A stretch of DNA of 64,000 nucleotides, taken from positions 1-64,000 of the forward strand of contig JAOWBW010001462.1 of NCBI GenBank assembly GCA_026119855.1, given 5' to 3'. Of this stretch, positions 34,932 to 45,926 are shown one piece after another. Source of the stretch: Campanula takesimana. Lineage: Eukaryota > Streptophyta > Magnoliopsida > Asterales > Campanulaceae. Under the pieces are notes generated by a model. That model did not search any database and was not told the origin of the DNA. It was given only the letters and a program-made list of their open reading frames with translations. Made by a program: the position numbers and the translations under genes. Numbering within the stretch: position 1 is the first letter of the stretch; each line of letters starts with the position of its first letter.

Positions 34932-35159
34932 CCTCCGTCCGAGAGAGCATGTCCACCCTCTCATTTGCACGGTTTAAAAAATGGTGAAAATGATGTAAGT
35001 GTTGTGAGTATAAAAGTAAGAGCAATGCTAGGGGCACAAAATAAGGTCACAAAATCTTGCTCACACTTACATCGTTAATGTAAGTGTTGTGAGTAAAGTA
35101 AGAGAAAGAATGATTGGGAGGGAATAATAAGTTGATTGGTGTTGTGAGTATAAAAGTAA
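34498..35159. other. Intergenic stretch with MITE fragments
   Basis: TTAGAGCATCC at about 34654 looks like a left Harbinger MITE end without a clear partner. A long A run (about 34900-34928) is followed by CTCCCTCCGTCC, a Stowaway-type end. GTGTTGTGAGTATAAAAGTA occurs twice (about 35008 and 35140). No gene is seen. Confidence 0.4.
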
Positions 35160-36462
35160 GTGATGGATTGGTATTCACATACATTATCTCTATGTTTCCG
35201 GATTGTTTTTATTGACTTTGGATGTAATTTAGAATAGTTTAATGTAATTTTTGGTCTTTTTGTGTTTGAGGAACTTTGTGAGAATATGTTTGTTTTGAGA
35301 CACTTTTTAGTGTTATTTTGTGTATTGCAAAGTCCTAGATGTTTAGAGTGTTGAAGACCATCATTGCTAGAGTCAGATTCAACGGTCAAAGTCAACAGGC
35401 AAAATCAACAGTCAAGAAAGAAGTGAAGAAAAGAAGAAAAGCTGGAATCTGGAGCAGGCGCCCGCTTGCAATCATACCAAGCGTCCGCTCGACCCTATAC
35501 CAGGTGCCCGCTCATCACCTACCAGGCGCGCGCTTACTTCCCTGTTTTTGAAGCCATCTTCTGATTAAACCAAGCGCCCGCCTGCCCTCTAGCGAGCGCC
35601 CGCTCGCTCCGCCGCCAGGAAAGACTGGAATTAATTAATTATCAATTTATTATTGTTTTCTCTCCTATTTTGGACTCCTCTCTCTTATATAAAATAGATT
35701 AGGTTTTCAGAACAGTTTTTTTATGCTTTCTTTTAGGTTTTCTTAGTTTTTCAAAAATTGTAATCAAGATTTTGGGATTTCTTTCATCATCAAGCGTTTA
35801 TCCAGGTTTATGGTTTTTAATTATATTCTTGTGATTCTTGCTATGTCTATGAGTAGCTAAATTCCTTGTTCATGGATTGAGAGTAGCACTATCGAAACTC
35901 TCTGCTAAATTGTGCTTAATTAAAATCAATCTTGTTCTTGTTCATTGGAATCAATTTTAATTTATTTAGAGATTTCAACCTTATAGATAGATATTGTTGG
36001 TCTTTAAATCATTAGGGTTTAAATTATTGCACTAGCGTGGATAGTTTGTACATTGACCTAGATTTCACTGAATAGATTTAATTGAGGACCTAGCGGAAAT
36101 CAAAAGAGTCAAAAGTCAATTGTTCATGGGATCTTAATAAATTAATAGTGTATGTTGTTAACCTAGCGGAATACATCACATAGAGGTAATAATAGAGTTG
36201 CAATCCGGTGACCAGACCGTCCCAACCCTTAATTAAGTGAACGATTTCTTGAACAAGTTTGGTAATTTTATTATTAAAAATAGCATAGAGTGAAGATAGT
36301 TGTGAATCTCAGTCTGTGAATCTTCGTCAATCTTGAATTCAATCTTTGTTTGCTTTTGCGATCGTAATTCTTTAGTTTATTTTTATTGCTTAGTAATTAA
36401 ATTAGTTTAATCAAATCAAATCAAACCCCCCCCCCCCCGAGGGAGAAGAAATTGAAGTAGTA
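35160..36462 (+). repeat. 5' LTR and leader region of F (borders uncertain)
   Basis: This region contains the palindrome cassette (35455-35606), a TATA box TATATAAAAT at 35686-35695, an AT-rich non-coding run, and a 13-base C tract at 36426-36438 shortly before gag. No second LTR lies in the window, so the LTR end and primer site cannot be set by comparison. Confidence 0.5.
35455..35606 (+). promoter_or_regulatory. Six-unit palindrome cassette of F
   Basis: Units of the CAGGCGCCCGC type start at 35455, 35478, 35501, 35523, 35571 and 35593, giving spacings 23, 23, 22, 48 and 22 bp. The last unit ends 80 bp before the TATA box. The flanking CTTACTTCCCTG resembles flanks in the H cassette. Confidence 0.7.
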
Positions 36463-37378
36463 ATGGCTAATCCATTAATGAAAGAATATGCTAGGCTCAA
36501 GGTCGATACATCTGTTCTTGCATTGTTTTGACTAATGCAGCTAAAACCTATGAGGCAAAGGGCCATTATTTTAGTCAGCTGCCTAAGTTCCAGGGTCTTC
36601 CTGGTGAGGATTCTTTGAACTTCTTGAGAGAGTATATGATGATTGTGTCGGGATTTCCAGTTAAGGAGGGGGTCACTGACGAACAATTAAGGCTTAAATA
36701 CTTTCCTTTTGCTCTTCATGTGGCAGCTAAAACTTGGCTAATGTTACTTCCTGCTAGGAGAATTACTACTTGGGATGGGTTGCATGATTGTTTTCTAAAA
36801 AAAATCTTCCCACATACCACTTTGGCCACCTTTAGACAGAAAATCATAGGGTTTACTCAAGAACAAGCTGAACCATTTCATGAGGCGTGGGATAGGTTTA
36901 AAATGTTACAAGTGCAGTGTCCCATCATGCTTTTCCTGAGACCCTTTTACATCAAACATTTTATGGTGGGTTGAGTGCAGTTGACCAAGCTATGGTTGAC
37001 AACGCAGCAGGTGGCTTTCTAGCAGCTAAAACTGTTGATCAAACCCAGGAATTATTTGAGATGTTGGTGGCCAATTCTCAAGAAAAAGGCTCTAGATGGA
37101 AACCTAGGGGAGTGAATGAGTTAAGTGGTGTAGATGAGTTTGCTAGACAGGTAGCCTTGATGAACCAAAATTTGGCGAAATTTAATATGAATATGGGTTC
37201 ATCAAGTGCTAATGTTATATCTGATTTTTGTGCTAACTGTGGTCCTAACACTCATGCAACTAATGTTTGCCAAGTTGTTGCACAGTGTGATTCTGAACAG
37301 GTTAATGCAATGCAAGGTTATCCCCCACGACAGAATCAAGGTGGTATGTATTCTAACACCTATAATCCGGATTGGAAG
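36463..37378 (+). pseudogene. Gypsy gag, N-terminal part (element F)
   Basis: The start is ATG 36463 (MANPLMKEYARL), with frame changes near 36525 and 36920. Between them lies the typical Athila/Tat-like capsid region: FSQLPKFQGLPGED, then a stretch with AAKTWLMLLPARRITTWD, then FHEAWDRFKMLQVQCP. After the second break it continues with a CCHC knuckle CANCGPNTHATNVC near 37240. It ends at YNPDWK, where Copia B is inserted, and the same reading resumes after 45921. Confidence 0.85.
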
Positions 37379-38863
37379 TGTTGGGTTTCCAAGTAACATG
37401 CGCAGCGGAATATAGCAATTAAAATTTTAAGAAACCCAAAGCCATGTATCCGTTCATATGATTAAATCAAATACAACATAATGAATAAAGGAAAAACTAA
37501 CCCTTGATGGCTATCAAATTTCTCTTGGTCTTTGGTGGAGATTTGAAGACTTGATCACGATCACAAAGCTTGAACACGAACTTTGAAGATGATGATTTTC
37601 ACCCTCTAGCGGTATCCACACTTCGAACGAATATCAAAGGAGCTTCGTTGATCTTGGTTGCTAGACCAATATTATGAAACACACTTTCACAATTTAATAA
37701 AGAACTGTATGGAATTTATTTGTGAATTATTTTGTTCCTCAATCAAGGATGTCTTAGAACAAAATAAATTCTCTCTCAAACACTTTGGAGACTCACAAAA
37801 GGTTATTACTGAGGTTCTAGCCGAAATCATCCTTTTATACACAAGCAAGACCTATTCCAAATAGGAACCTTGTGTCAAAAGACATTCCAAATCGAAATAG
37901 GAAAGTGCCAGCCGACAGTACTGTGCGGCCGCCCAGAATACACTGTGCGGTCGCACATTTATCTGAAACAAACTGGTACAAAATTTGGGCTAAGTGTGCG
38001 GCCGCCCAGTCCACACTGTGCGGTCGTCCACTTCCCCAGAATGTCCAGAATTTCCAAAATTCCAATTTAGTCCTTTTAAAGATTCGTTCTATTGTGTGTG
38101 ACCCTCTAGGATTATACTAAGTTGGCAATGGGTTCAAACATGAAACCATAAGATATGATTAGGTTCTAGCAAACCGTCACACCTACCCAAATAGTATAAC
38201 TAGATACAAGTTCGCATTCCTTTAGAATATGTCACAATCCCTTTGTCCACGACGTCATTGAACACAAGTCATGGTCAAACAGTCAACTTGTTTTGTTCAA
38301 TACTTTCTCGATTCCGAATATGTTGATAATTCAAATGCTATTGATCCAATCAATCCATTTGAGTCCGGCCGAACATTTCATCAACATCATTCCTTCGAGG
38401 GGCCCAAGCTTGACATCTCTCCGTGGAGGGACAAATCCATTTAGCTTATTATTCTTCCCAACGGGAATCCGATTATGCCAATCATACCCTTTATAACCAC
38501 CGTGTTAAGGTAGCGTTTGAATATGTCAAACACAATGTTCATCAAGTGGAAGACTATAATAACTTCATGTCTAAGGATTCAAATGACATAACTAATATGA
38601 GATATATGTTCGACATAGACCATGACATAAATCTCATACAGCGGGTCATGTCCAGTACCTTGTTCCAAACAAGTACCCATAAATCTAACATGATCATCCC
38701 ATGATCATTTAGCCTTTATACTAGTGCTTAATAAGTACTAGGGACGGAGATTATTATAAGTAAACATGAACAACAATAATAATCAAAACATCTCTTTATT
38801 GATATGAAATAAATGATAACAATTACAACGTTATTAAACGTGCCTAGGGCACCACTGCCAACA
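37379..38863 (-). repeat. 3' LTR of Copia B
   Basis: 1485 bp. On the forward strand it runs TGTTGGGTTTCC to CACTGCCAACA. TATAAAAGG lies on the minus strand at 37831-37839. The palindrome cassette has units starting at 37922, 37944, 37995 and 38017, spacings 22, 51 and 22, and the nearest unit is 83 bp upstream of the TATA box. Confidence 0.95.
37922..38030 (-). promoter_or_regulatory. Four-palindrome cassette, Copia B 3' LTR
   Basis: Units of the TGTGCGGCCGCCCA type with 22, 51 and 22 bp spacing. Copy in the 5' LTR: 44979, 45001, 45052, 45074. The second unit is followed by CACATTTATCTG, the same extension seen in the Gypsy C cassette. Confidence 0.75.
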
Positions 38864-38880
38864 ATCTCCCACTTGCCCTA
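38864..38880 (-). other. Polypurine tract of Copia B
   Basis: The minus strand reads GGGCAAGTGGGAGAT directly before the 3' LTR; the site primes plus-strand DNA synthesis. Confidence 0.8.
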
Positions 38881-41800
38881 GGCCCAATCTCCCATGCATC
38901 TAATACACATGGACCTAACATGACCATCATGTTTAGCTTGTGGAAGTCCCTTTGTTAGCGGGTCCGCAACATTGTCATCAGTAGGTACTCTGCATATATT
39001 TACGTCTCCCCTATCAACGATCTCTCGAATGATATGAAAACGCCTAAGTATGTGTTTGGATTTCTGATGTGCTCTTGGTTCCTTTGCTTGAGCAATAGCA
39101 CCATTATTATCGCAATAAAGGTCTATTGGATTAGCAATGCTAGGAACCACTTCAAGTTCAGTTATGAACTTCTTAATCCAAACAGCTTCCTTTGCAGCAT
39201 CCGATGCAGCAATATACTCAGCTTCTGTTGTAGAATCAGCGGTTGTACTTTGCTTGGAACTCTTCCAGCTTACAGCTCCACCATTTAACATAAACACAAA
39301 ACCCGATTGCGATCGGCTATCATCTTTGTCGGTTTGGAAGCTTGCATCCGTGTAAGCATTTACAACGAGATCATCTTCCATTCCTCCATAGACCAAAAAC
39401 GAGTCTTTAGTTCTTCTCAAGTACTTAAGAATCGCTTTTACAGCTATCCAGTGATTTTCGCCAGGGTCGGATTAGTATCTACTTGTCATGCTCAAAGCAT
39501 AAGATACATCCGGCCTTGTACAAATCATGGCATACATGATGGACCCAATTGCCGAAGCATATGGAACATCATTCATTTTCTCACGCTCATCGTTTGTCTT
39601 AGGACATTGAGTCTTGCTTAGAGAAACTCCATGTAACACGGGCAAGGTTCCTCTCTTAGAATTTTCTATACGGAATCTTCTAATGACCTTGTCAATGTAT
39701 GTACTTTGTCTTAAACCAAGTAGCCTCCTTGATCTATCTCTATAGATCTTAATGCCAAGTATATATGCGGCTTCACCCATATCTTTCATTGCGAAGCACT
39801 TTCCTAACCAAGTCTTCACAGACTGAAGTGTAGGAATGTCGTTTCCAATGAGCAATATGTCATCCACGTATAAAATAAGGAATAACACTATGCTCCCACT
39901 AATCTTCTTGTATACACAAGGCTCATCTTCGTTCTTGATGAAGCCAAACTCTTTGACCGATTCATCAAAACGGAGATTCCAACTCCTAGAAGCTTGCTTC
40001 AATCCATAGATGGATCTTTGCAATTTGCATACCTTAGAATCTTGTTCAAAACCTTCTGGTTGTGTCATATACACATCCTCTTGGAGTTTTCCATTCAGGA
40101 AAGCGGTTTTGACGTCCATCTGCCATATTTCATAGTCATGATATGCGGCAATGACAAGCAAAATTCTTATAGACTTGATCATTGCTACGGGTGAAAAGGT
40201 CTCATCATAGTCAATGCCATGAACTTGCCTATAACCTTTCGCTACAAGTCTAGCTTTGTAAGTATGCACCTTCCCATCCATGTCAGTCTTCTTCTTGAAG
40301 ACCCATTTGCATCCTATGGTTTTTACACCTTCGGGTGCATCAATCAAATTCCAAACTTGATTGTCTTGCATGGATTGCAATTTGGATTCCATGGCTCCAA
40401 GCCACTTATCCGAATCAGGAGAAGACATCGCCTCTTGGTAGGTTGGCGGTTCATCATTCTCAATGATTTCTACGTCATTACTATCCGTTACGAGAAATCC
40501 ATATCTCTCGGGCTCGGATCGTAACCTACTAGATCTGCGAGTTACTTGTGTATTTTGAACAGGTTCCACAACTCCTTGTGGTTCTTGTTCTTGTTCAACT
40601 ATTGGTTCAATGTTATTTTCTGGGTCTTGAATTTCTTCAAGATTTATTTTACTCCCACTGATTTCTTTGGAGAGAAACTCTTTCTCTAGAAAGACACCAG
40701 TTCGGGCAACAAACACTTTGTTGTCCTCGCGGTTGTAAAAGTAATATCCTCTAGTTTCCTTAGGATATCCCACGAAAATACATTTATCAGATTTGTGTGC
40801 AAGTTTGTCTGAGACAAGTCTTTTGACAAAAGCTTCACAAACCCAAATCTTCATGAAAGATAGACAAGGCTTCTTTCCGCTCCACATCTCATATGGAGTC
40901 TTTTGAACCGATTTAGTTGGAACACGATTTAGTGTGAAAGCAGCGGTTTTTAGGGCGTAACCCCAAAAGGATATTGGAAGATCAACTTGACTCATCATTG
41001 ATCGAACCATGTCTAACAAAGTCCGATTCCTCCTCTCGGACACACCATTCCATTGTGGTGTTCCAGGTGGAGTCAATTGTGAAACTATTCCACAATTCTT
41101 TAGATGATCATAAAATTCTTGACTTAAGTATTCACCACCTCGATCTGATCAAAGTGCCTTTATACTTTTACCAAGTTGTTTTTCTACTTCATTTTGAAAT
41201 ATTCTAAATATCTCAAATGCTTCACTTTTATGTTTCATTAGGTAAACATACCCAAATCTACTATAATCATCAGTGAAGGTTATGAAGTATTGAAATCCTC
41301 CCCTAGCATTGCTACTTAATGGTCCGCATACATCGGAATGTATCAACCCCAATAAGTCGCTTGCCCTTTCACCCAACTTGGTAAAAGGTGTCTTAGTCAT
41401 TTTTCCAAGAAGACACGACTCGCAAGTATCATATGACTCGAGGTCACATGAACCTAAAAGTCCGTCCCCATGGAGTTTTGAGATACGCTTCTCATTAATA
41501 TGACCGAGACGGCAATGCCACAGATAAGTATGATTTACATCATTAGGTTTAGATTTCTTATTTACATGATAGACATTGTCATTATTTTCATTCTTGACAT
41601 CCAAGATATAAAGGCCATTGAATGAATTAGCAATACCATAAAGCACATCATTTAAATAAATAGAAAATTTCTTATTCTCAATAAGAAACTTAAAACCTTC
41701 ATTATCCAAACAAGAAATTGAAATAATATTTCTGCTTAAATCCGGAACATAATAAAAATTGTTCAAAACAAGAATTAATCCGGAAGGTAAAGTGACTTCA

Positions 41801-42837
41801 TAAGTCCCTACGGCTAATGCAGCAACTCTTGCTCCATTCTCCACGCGTAGATCTACTTCACCTTCTTTAAGCAGTCTCCTATTCTTTAGTCCCTGCACAT
41901 TTAGACAAATGTGAGAACCACATCCGGTATCCAATACCCAAGAATCAGTGGTAGAAAGGAGAATATCTATCATATAGATACCTGAAGTCGACGTAGCCTT
42001 GCTGCTCTTCTTCTTCTTTTGCTCTTCCAAGAAAGCCTTGCAATTACGTTTCCAATGACCAATTTCTTGACAATGGAAACAGATTGCATCCTTTTGTGAA
42101 TCAGGTTTTGCCTCAGAAGCCTTGGCAACCTTTACCTTTCTTATTTTGGGTTTGACAACTTTCTTACCCTTTCCTTTGGCACTAGCCTTCTTTCCATCAT
42201 GAACCAAGAGCACGGGAGAACCTTTCTCCACAATTTTCATCTCTGCAGTTTTGAGCATCCCATGCAACTCAGAGAGATTCTTATCCATTCCATGCATGTT
42301 ATAATTCATCACAAACTGATTATAACTTTTAGGCAATGAATTAAGAATGAGATCCGTGGCTAGCTCCAATGGGATTGGATAGCCAAGTTTCTCAAGGTGC
42401 TCTACATAACCTTTCATTTTAAGAAAGTGAGGACTCATTTGTTGCCCTTCATTCATCTTACAAGTAGTGAATGCAACAACGGTCTTGTACCTCTCTTGCC
42501 TAGCTTGCTCTTGAAACATGGTTCTTAACTCCACGCCTATCTCATAGGCTTCCAAATGTTCCAAACTTTGTTGGAGTTTTGAACACATAGCAGCAAGCAT
42601 GAGACAACTTACATCTCTAGAATCATTACGATGTTTCTTGTAATTGTCTCTTTCTACCCTAGGGGCAGTAGGCGGTGGTTCAGGAGGGAGAGGCCCATCG
42701 AGAATGTACAACTTATCTTCTTGCCTAAGAACGATTCTTATGCTACGGATCCAATCCATAAAGTTAGTACCATTCTCTTCGAGCTTATCCTTCTCAAGGA
42801 TCGATCGCAACGACATTGATTGAGTGTTATTAGTCAT
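38878..42837 (-). pseudogene. Ty1/Copia gag-pol polyprotein (Copia B), two stop codons
   Basis: One frame from ATG 42837 to 38878, about 1320 codons. Order: gag with TNFMDWI near residue 20; CCHC knuckle CFHCQEIGHWKRNC; protease with WVLDTGCGSHIC; integrase with zinc region HCRLGHINEKR, CESCLLGK, then D at HSDVCGP and E at NGVSERRNRT; reverse transcriptase with DVKTAFLNG and LYVDDILLIG; RNase H with NAYTDASFQTD and TEAEYIAASDA, ending NVADPLTKG. The only breaks are in-frame stops at 41151-41149 (TGA, at the second integrase Asp region) and 39474-39472 (TAA, between reverse transcriptase and RNase H). Both are of the type a C-to-T change produces. No frameshift was found, consistent with a young element silenced by methylation-linked decay. 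Confidence 0.95.
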
Positions 42838-44421
42838 TATCTACAAATATGCAAAAATTTCCAAAATTTAATAAGTACCGGTTTTTCATTAAAGAGATAA
42901 ATAATGTATTTTCAAACAAAATACTCCCACTAAATTATATAACCTTCATATACATCCAATGTATAATATAATTTAATTGGGCTAAGATCCAACTTTAATT
43001 TAACTTTTGAGTCCACGGAGGCGGACCGCTCAAAAAAAAAAAAAAATTAGGTAGACAATCATGTCAATCATATCCCATATGATTCTTAGATCCTTTTATG
43101 AGATTCTTTGAGAAATCCAATTTCAAAAAACATGTTTAATCTGATCTTTTGCCTAGGCCCAAAACTGTTTTGACGCCTAATTAAGTCCAACCATTTTAAA
43201 CGCATAGGAACCATTCAATTTAATGTACCTTGCGGAGGCAAGCCCACATTAAATTAATGAACCTCATCTTGCTCATACATGAATAAGATTAATGCACCTC
43301 GCGGAGGCGAACCCACATCAAGATTACCAATGCATAAACAAGTGTTTTAATCATGGCATGGCAAAGAAGGACTTAAAACTTTATTTGAAGGTTCATCACA
43401 TATAGCATATAACACATTTATGAGCACATAATATAAACATGTTACACATCAAGCTTAGCCACTAAATTAATCTCCATTAATTTAAGCATGATATTTATGT
43501 GTCATTAGTTTCTCTATAATTATGAGGATGAGACTATTTCAACTTTGGATATTATCTCCAAATCAAGACAACAAGAAGTGCGGTCGAACTAAGCCATTAG
43601 GCAACCACAATCCCGCACTAATTCAAGAAACCAAGAAAGTAGTCCATGTGGCCGAAACTAAGCAATAGATGGTCTCGATGAACGTAGGCCAATTGCATTC
43701 ACAATTCCACATGGATCTCCAAACTTTGAATCAAGAACTTTGTTTCTCAATTTTAGCAATTATGAACTCTTCATAATTCTAACTTCGTTTTATCTTTGAA
43801 ACTTTGATTGCGATCAATTTTGGGAAACACAATCTCGATGAATGCAGATTAGCCATCCAAAACTTGAACCAATCTAGGAATCACAAGACTAAAACAAATA
43901 GGAAAATCAAACCCCCAAAATCCACACACAAGCCAACTACCCAAAACCCATTCCAGATCAGCAAGTCTGGACTGGTTCTGTTATTGGTTTTGTTGAATTT
44001 TTCGAAAAATTCCAGATTCTGGTTTTCAACCAAAATCTGACTTTCTGATGCTGGTGTGCGGCCGCCCAAAAAGATCTGTGCGGTCGCCCAAAAGTGTGCG
44101 GCCGCCCAGACTCTTATGTGCGGTCGCCCATGGCCATCAGAAGGTGCAGAATTTTCAAGTTCGAAAATTTTGTCTCAAAATTGTTTTTCCCCGATTATTA
44201 AAACTTTGATCTAATCAAAAATTAATAACCAACAATTCTGAATCCACCATAATTTATTTATTGCGATTGAATCGTGCGATTAAAGTTGCAAAACAATAAA
44301 CCACATAAAATCACAAAACACATAAGCATCATATATTCCAATATTCATATCATGCAAGACACATAAACAATTTATATACACATAACATGATCTAGGTATT
44401 GAAATAATCAACATGAACGGG
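42838..44421 (-). other. Leader of Copia B
   Basis: Non-coding 1.58 kb between the primer site and gag. It holds repeated GCGGAGGC-AGCCCACAT-like blocks near 43230-43320. A second palindrome cassette lies at 44055-44130. No gene was seen. Confidence 0.7.
44055..44130 (-). promoter_or_regulatory. Second palindrome cassette in the Copia B leader
   Basis: Four units of the TGTGCGGCCGCCCA type start at 44055, 44077, 44095 and 44117. The pair spacing is again 22 bp, but the gap between pairs is only 18 bp. It lies downstream of the promoter, in transcribed leader. Confidence 0.65.
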
Positions 44422-44433
44422 GCTCTGATACCA
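44422..44433 (-). other. Primer binding site of Copia B
   Basis: The minus strand reads TGGTATCAGAGC, the initiator Met-tRNA site, one base from the LTR. Confidence 0.92.
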
Positions 44434-44434
44434 C

Positions 44435-45921
44435 TGTTGGGTTTCCAAGTAACATGCGCAGCGGAATATAGCAATTAAAATTTTAAGAAACCCAAAGCCA
44501 TGGATCCGTTCATATGATTAAATCAAATACAACATAATGAATAAAGGAAAAACTAACCCTTGATGGCTATCAAATTTCTCTTGGTCTTTGGTGGAGATTT
44601 GAAGACTTGATCACGATCACAAAGCTTGACACACGAACTTTGAAGATGATGATTTTCACCCTCTAGCGGTATCCACACTTCGAACGAATATCAAAGGAGC
44701 TTTTTTGATCTTGGTTGCTAGACCAATATTATGAAACACACTTTCACAATTTAATAAAGAACTATATGGAATTTATTTGTGAATTATTTTGTTCCTCAAT
44801 CAAGGATGTCTTAGAACAAAATAAATTCTCTCTCAAACACTTTGGAGACTCACAAAAGGTTATTACTGAGGTACTGGCCGAAATCATCCTTTTATACACA
44901 AGCAAGACCTATTCCAAATAGGAACCTTGTGTCAAAAGACATTCCAAATCGAATTAGGAAAGTGCCAGCCGACAGTACTGTGCGGCCGCCCAGAATACAC
45001 TGTGCGGTCGCACATTTATCTGAAACAAACTGGTACAAAATTTGGGCTAAGTGTGCGGCCGCCCAGTCCACACTGTGCGGTCGCCCACTTCCCCAGAATG
45101 TCCAGAATTTCCAAAATTCCAATTTAGTCCTTTTAAAGATTCGTTCTATTGTGTGTGACCCTCTAGGATTATACTAAGTTGGCAATGGGTTCAAACATGA
45201 AACCATAAGATATGATTAGGTTCTAGCAAACCGTCACACCTACCCAAATAGTATAACTAGATACAAGTTTGCATTCCTTTAGAATATGTCACAATCCCTT
45301 TGTCCACGACGTCATTGAACACAAGTCATGGTCAAACAGTCAACTTGTTTTGTTCAATACTTTCTCGATTCCGAATATGTTGATAATTCAAATGCTATTG
45401 ATCCAATCAATCCATTTGAGTCCGGCCGAACATTTCATCAACATCATTCCTTCGAGGGGCCCAAGCTTGACATCTCTCCGTGGAGGGACAAATCCATTTA
45501 GCTTATTATTCTTCCCAACGGGAATCCGATTATGCCAATCATACCCTTTATAACTACCGTGTTAAGGTAGCGTTTGAATATGTCAAACACAATGTTCATC
45601 AAGTGGAAGACTATAATAACTTCATGTCTAAGGATTCAAATGACATAACTAATATGAGATATATGTTCGACATAGACCATGACATAAATCTCATACAGCG
45701 GGTCATGTCCAGTACCTTGTTCCAAACAAGTACCCATAAATCTAACATGATCATCCCATGATCATTTAGCCTTTATACTAGTGCTTAATAAGTACTAGGG
45801 ACGGAGATTATTATAAGTAAACATGAACAACAATAATAATCAAAACATCTTTTTATTGATATGAAATAAATGATAACAATTACAACGTTTATTAAACGTG
45901 CCTAGGGCACCACTGCCAATA
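44435..45921 (-). repeat. 5' LTR of Copia B
   Basis: 1487 bp, nearly identical to 37379-38863. TATA box at 44888-44896 on the minus strand. Its outer end reads CCAATA where the other LTR has CCAACA. Confidence 0.95.
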
Positions 45922-45926
45922 GGAAG

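Larger units (their letters stand above)
37379..45921 (-). mobile_element. Copia B, complete and nearly intact Ty1/Copia element
   Basis: 8543 bp on the minus strand, flanked by the exact 5 bp repeat GGAAG (37374-37378, 45922-45926). It has two LTRs of about 1.49 kb with roughly a dozen differences noticed by eye, an initiator-Met primer site, a leader of about 1.6 kb, one long gag-pol frame and a polypurine tract. The similarity of its LTRs indicates recent insertion. It lies within gag of element F. Confidence 0.95.

Noticed and set aside
37922..38030. Regularly spaced palindromic repeats resembling a CRISPR array
   Set aside because: The units sit in a plant LTR promoter, number only four, differ from each other, and the spacer lengths alternate. 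No cas gene is present.
37835..38120. Overlapping frames in the Copia B LTRs (also at 44842-45177)
   Set aside because: They arise from the GC palindromes, which lack stops on both strands, and are present only because the LTR is duplicated.
44422..44433. tRNA gene suggested by the Met-tRNA match
   Set aside because: Only the 12 bases complementary to the tRNA 3' end are present, beside an LTR; no cloverleaf can be drawn. The same holds at 21118 and 49969.
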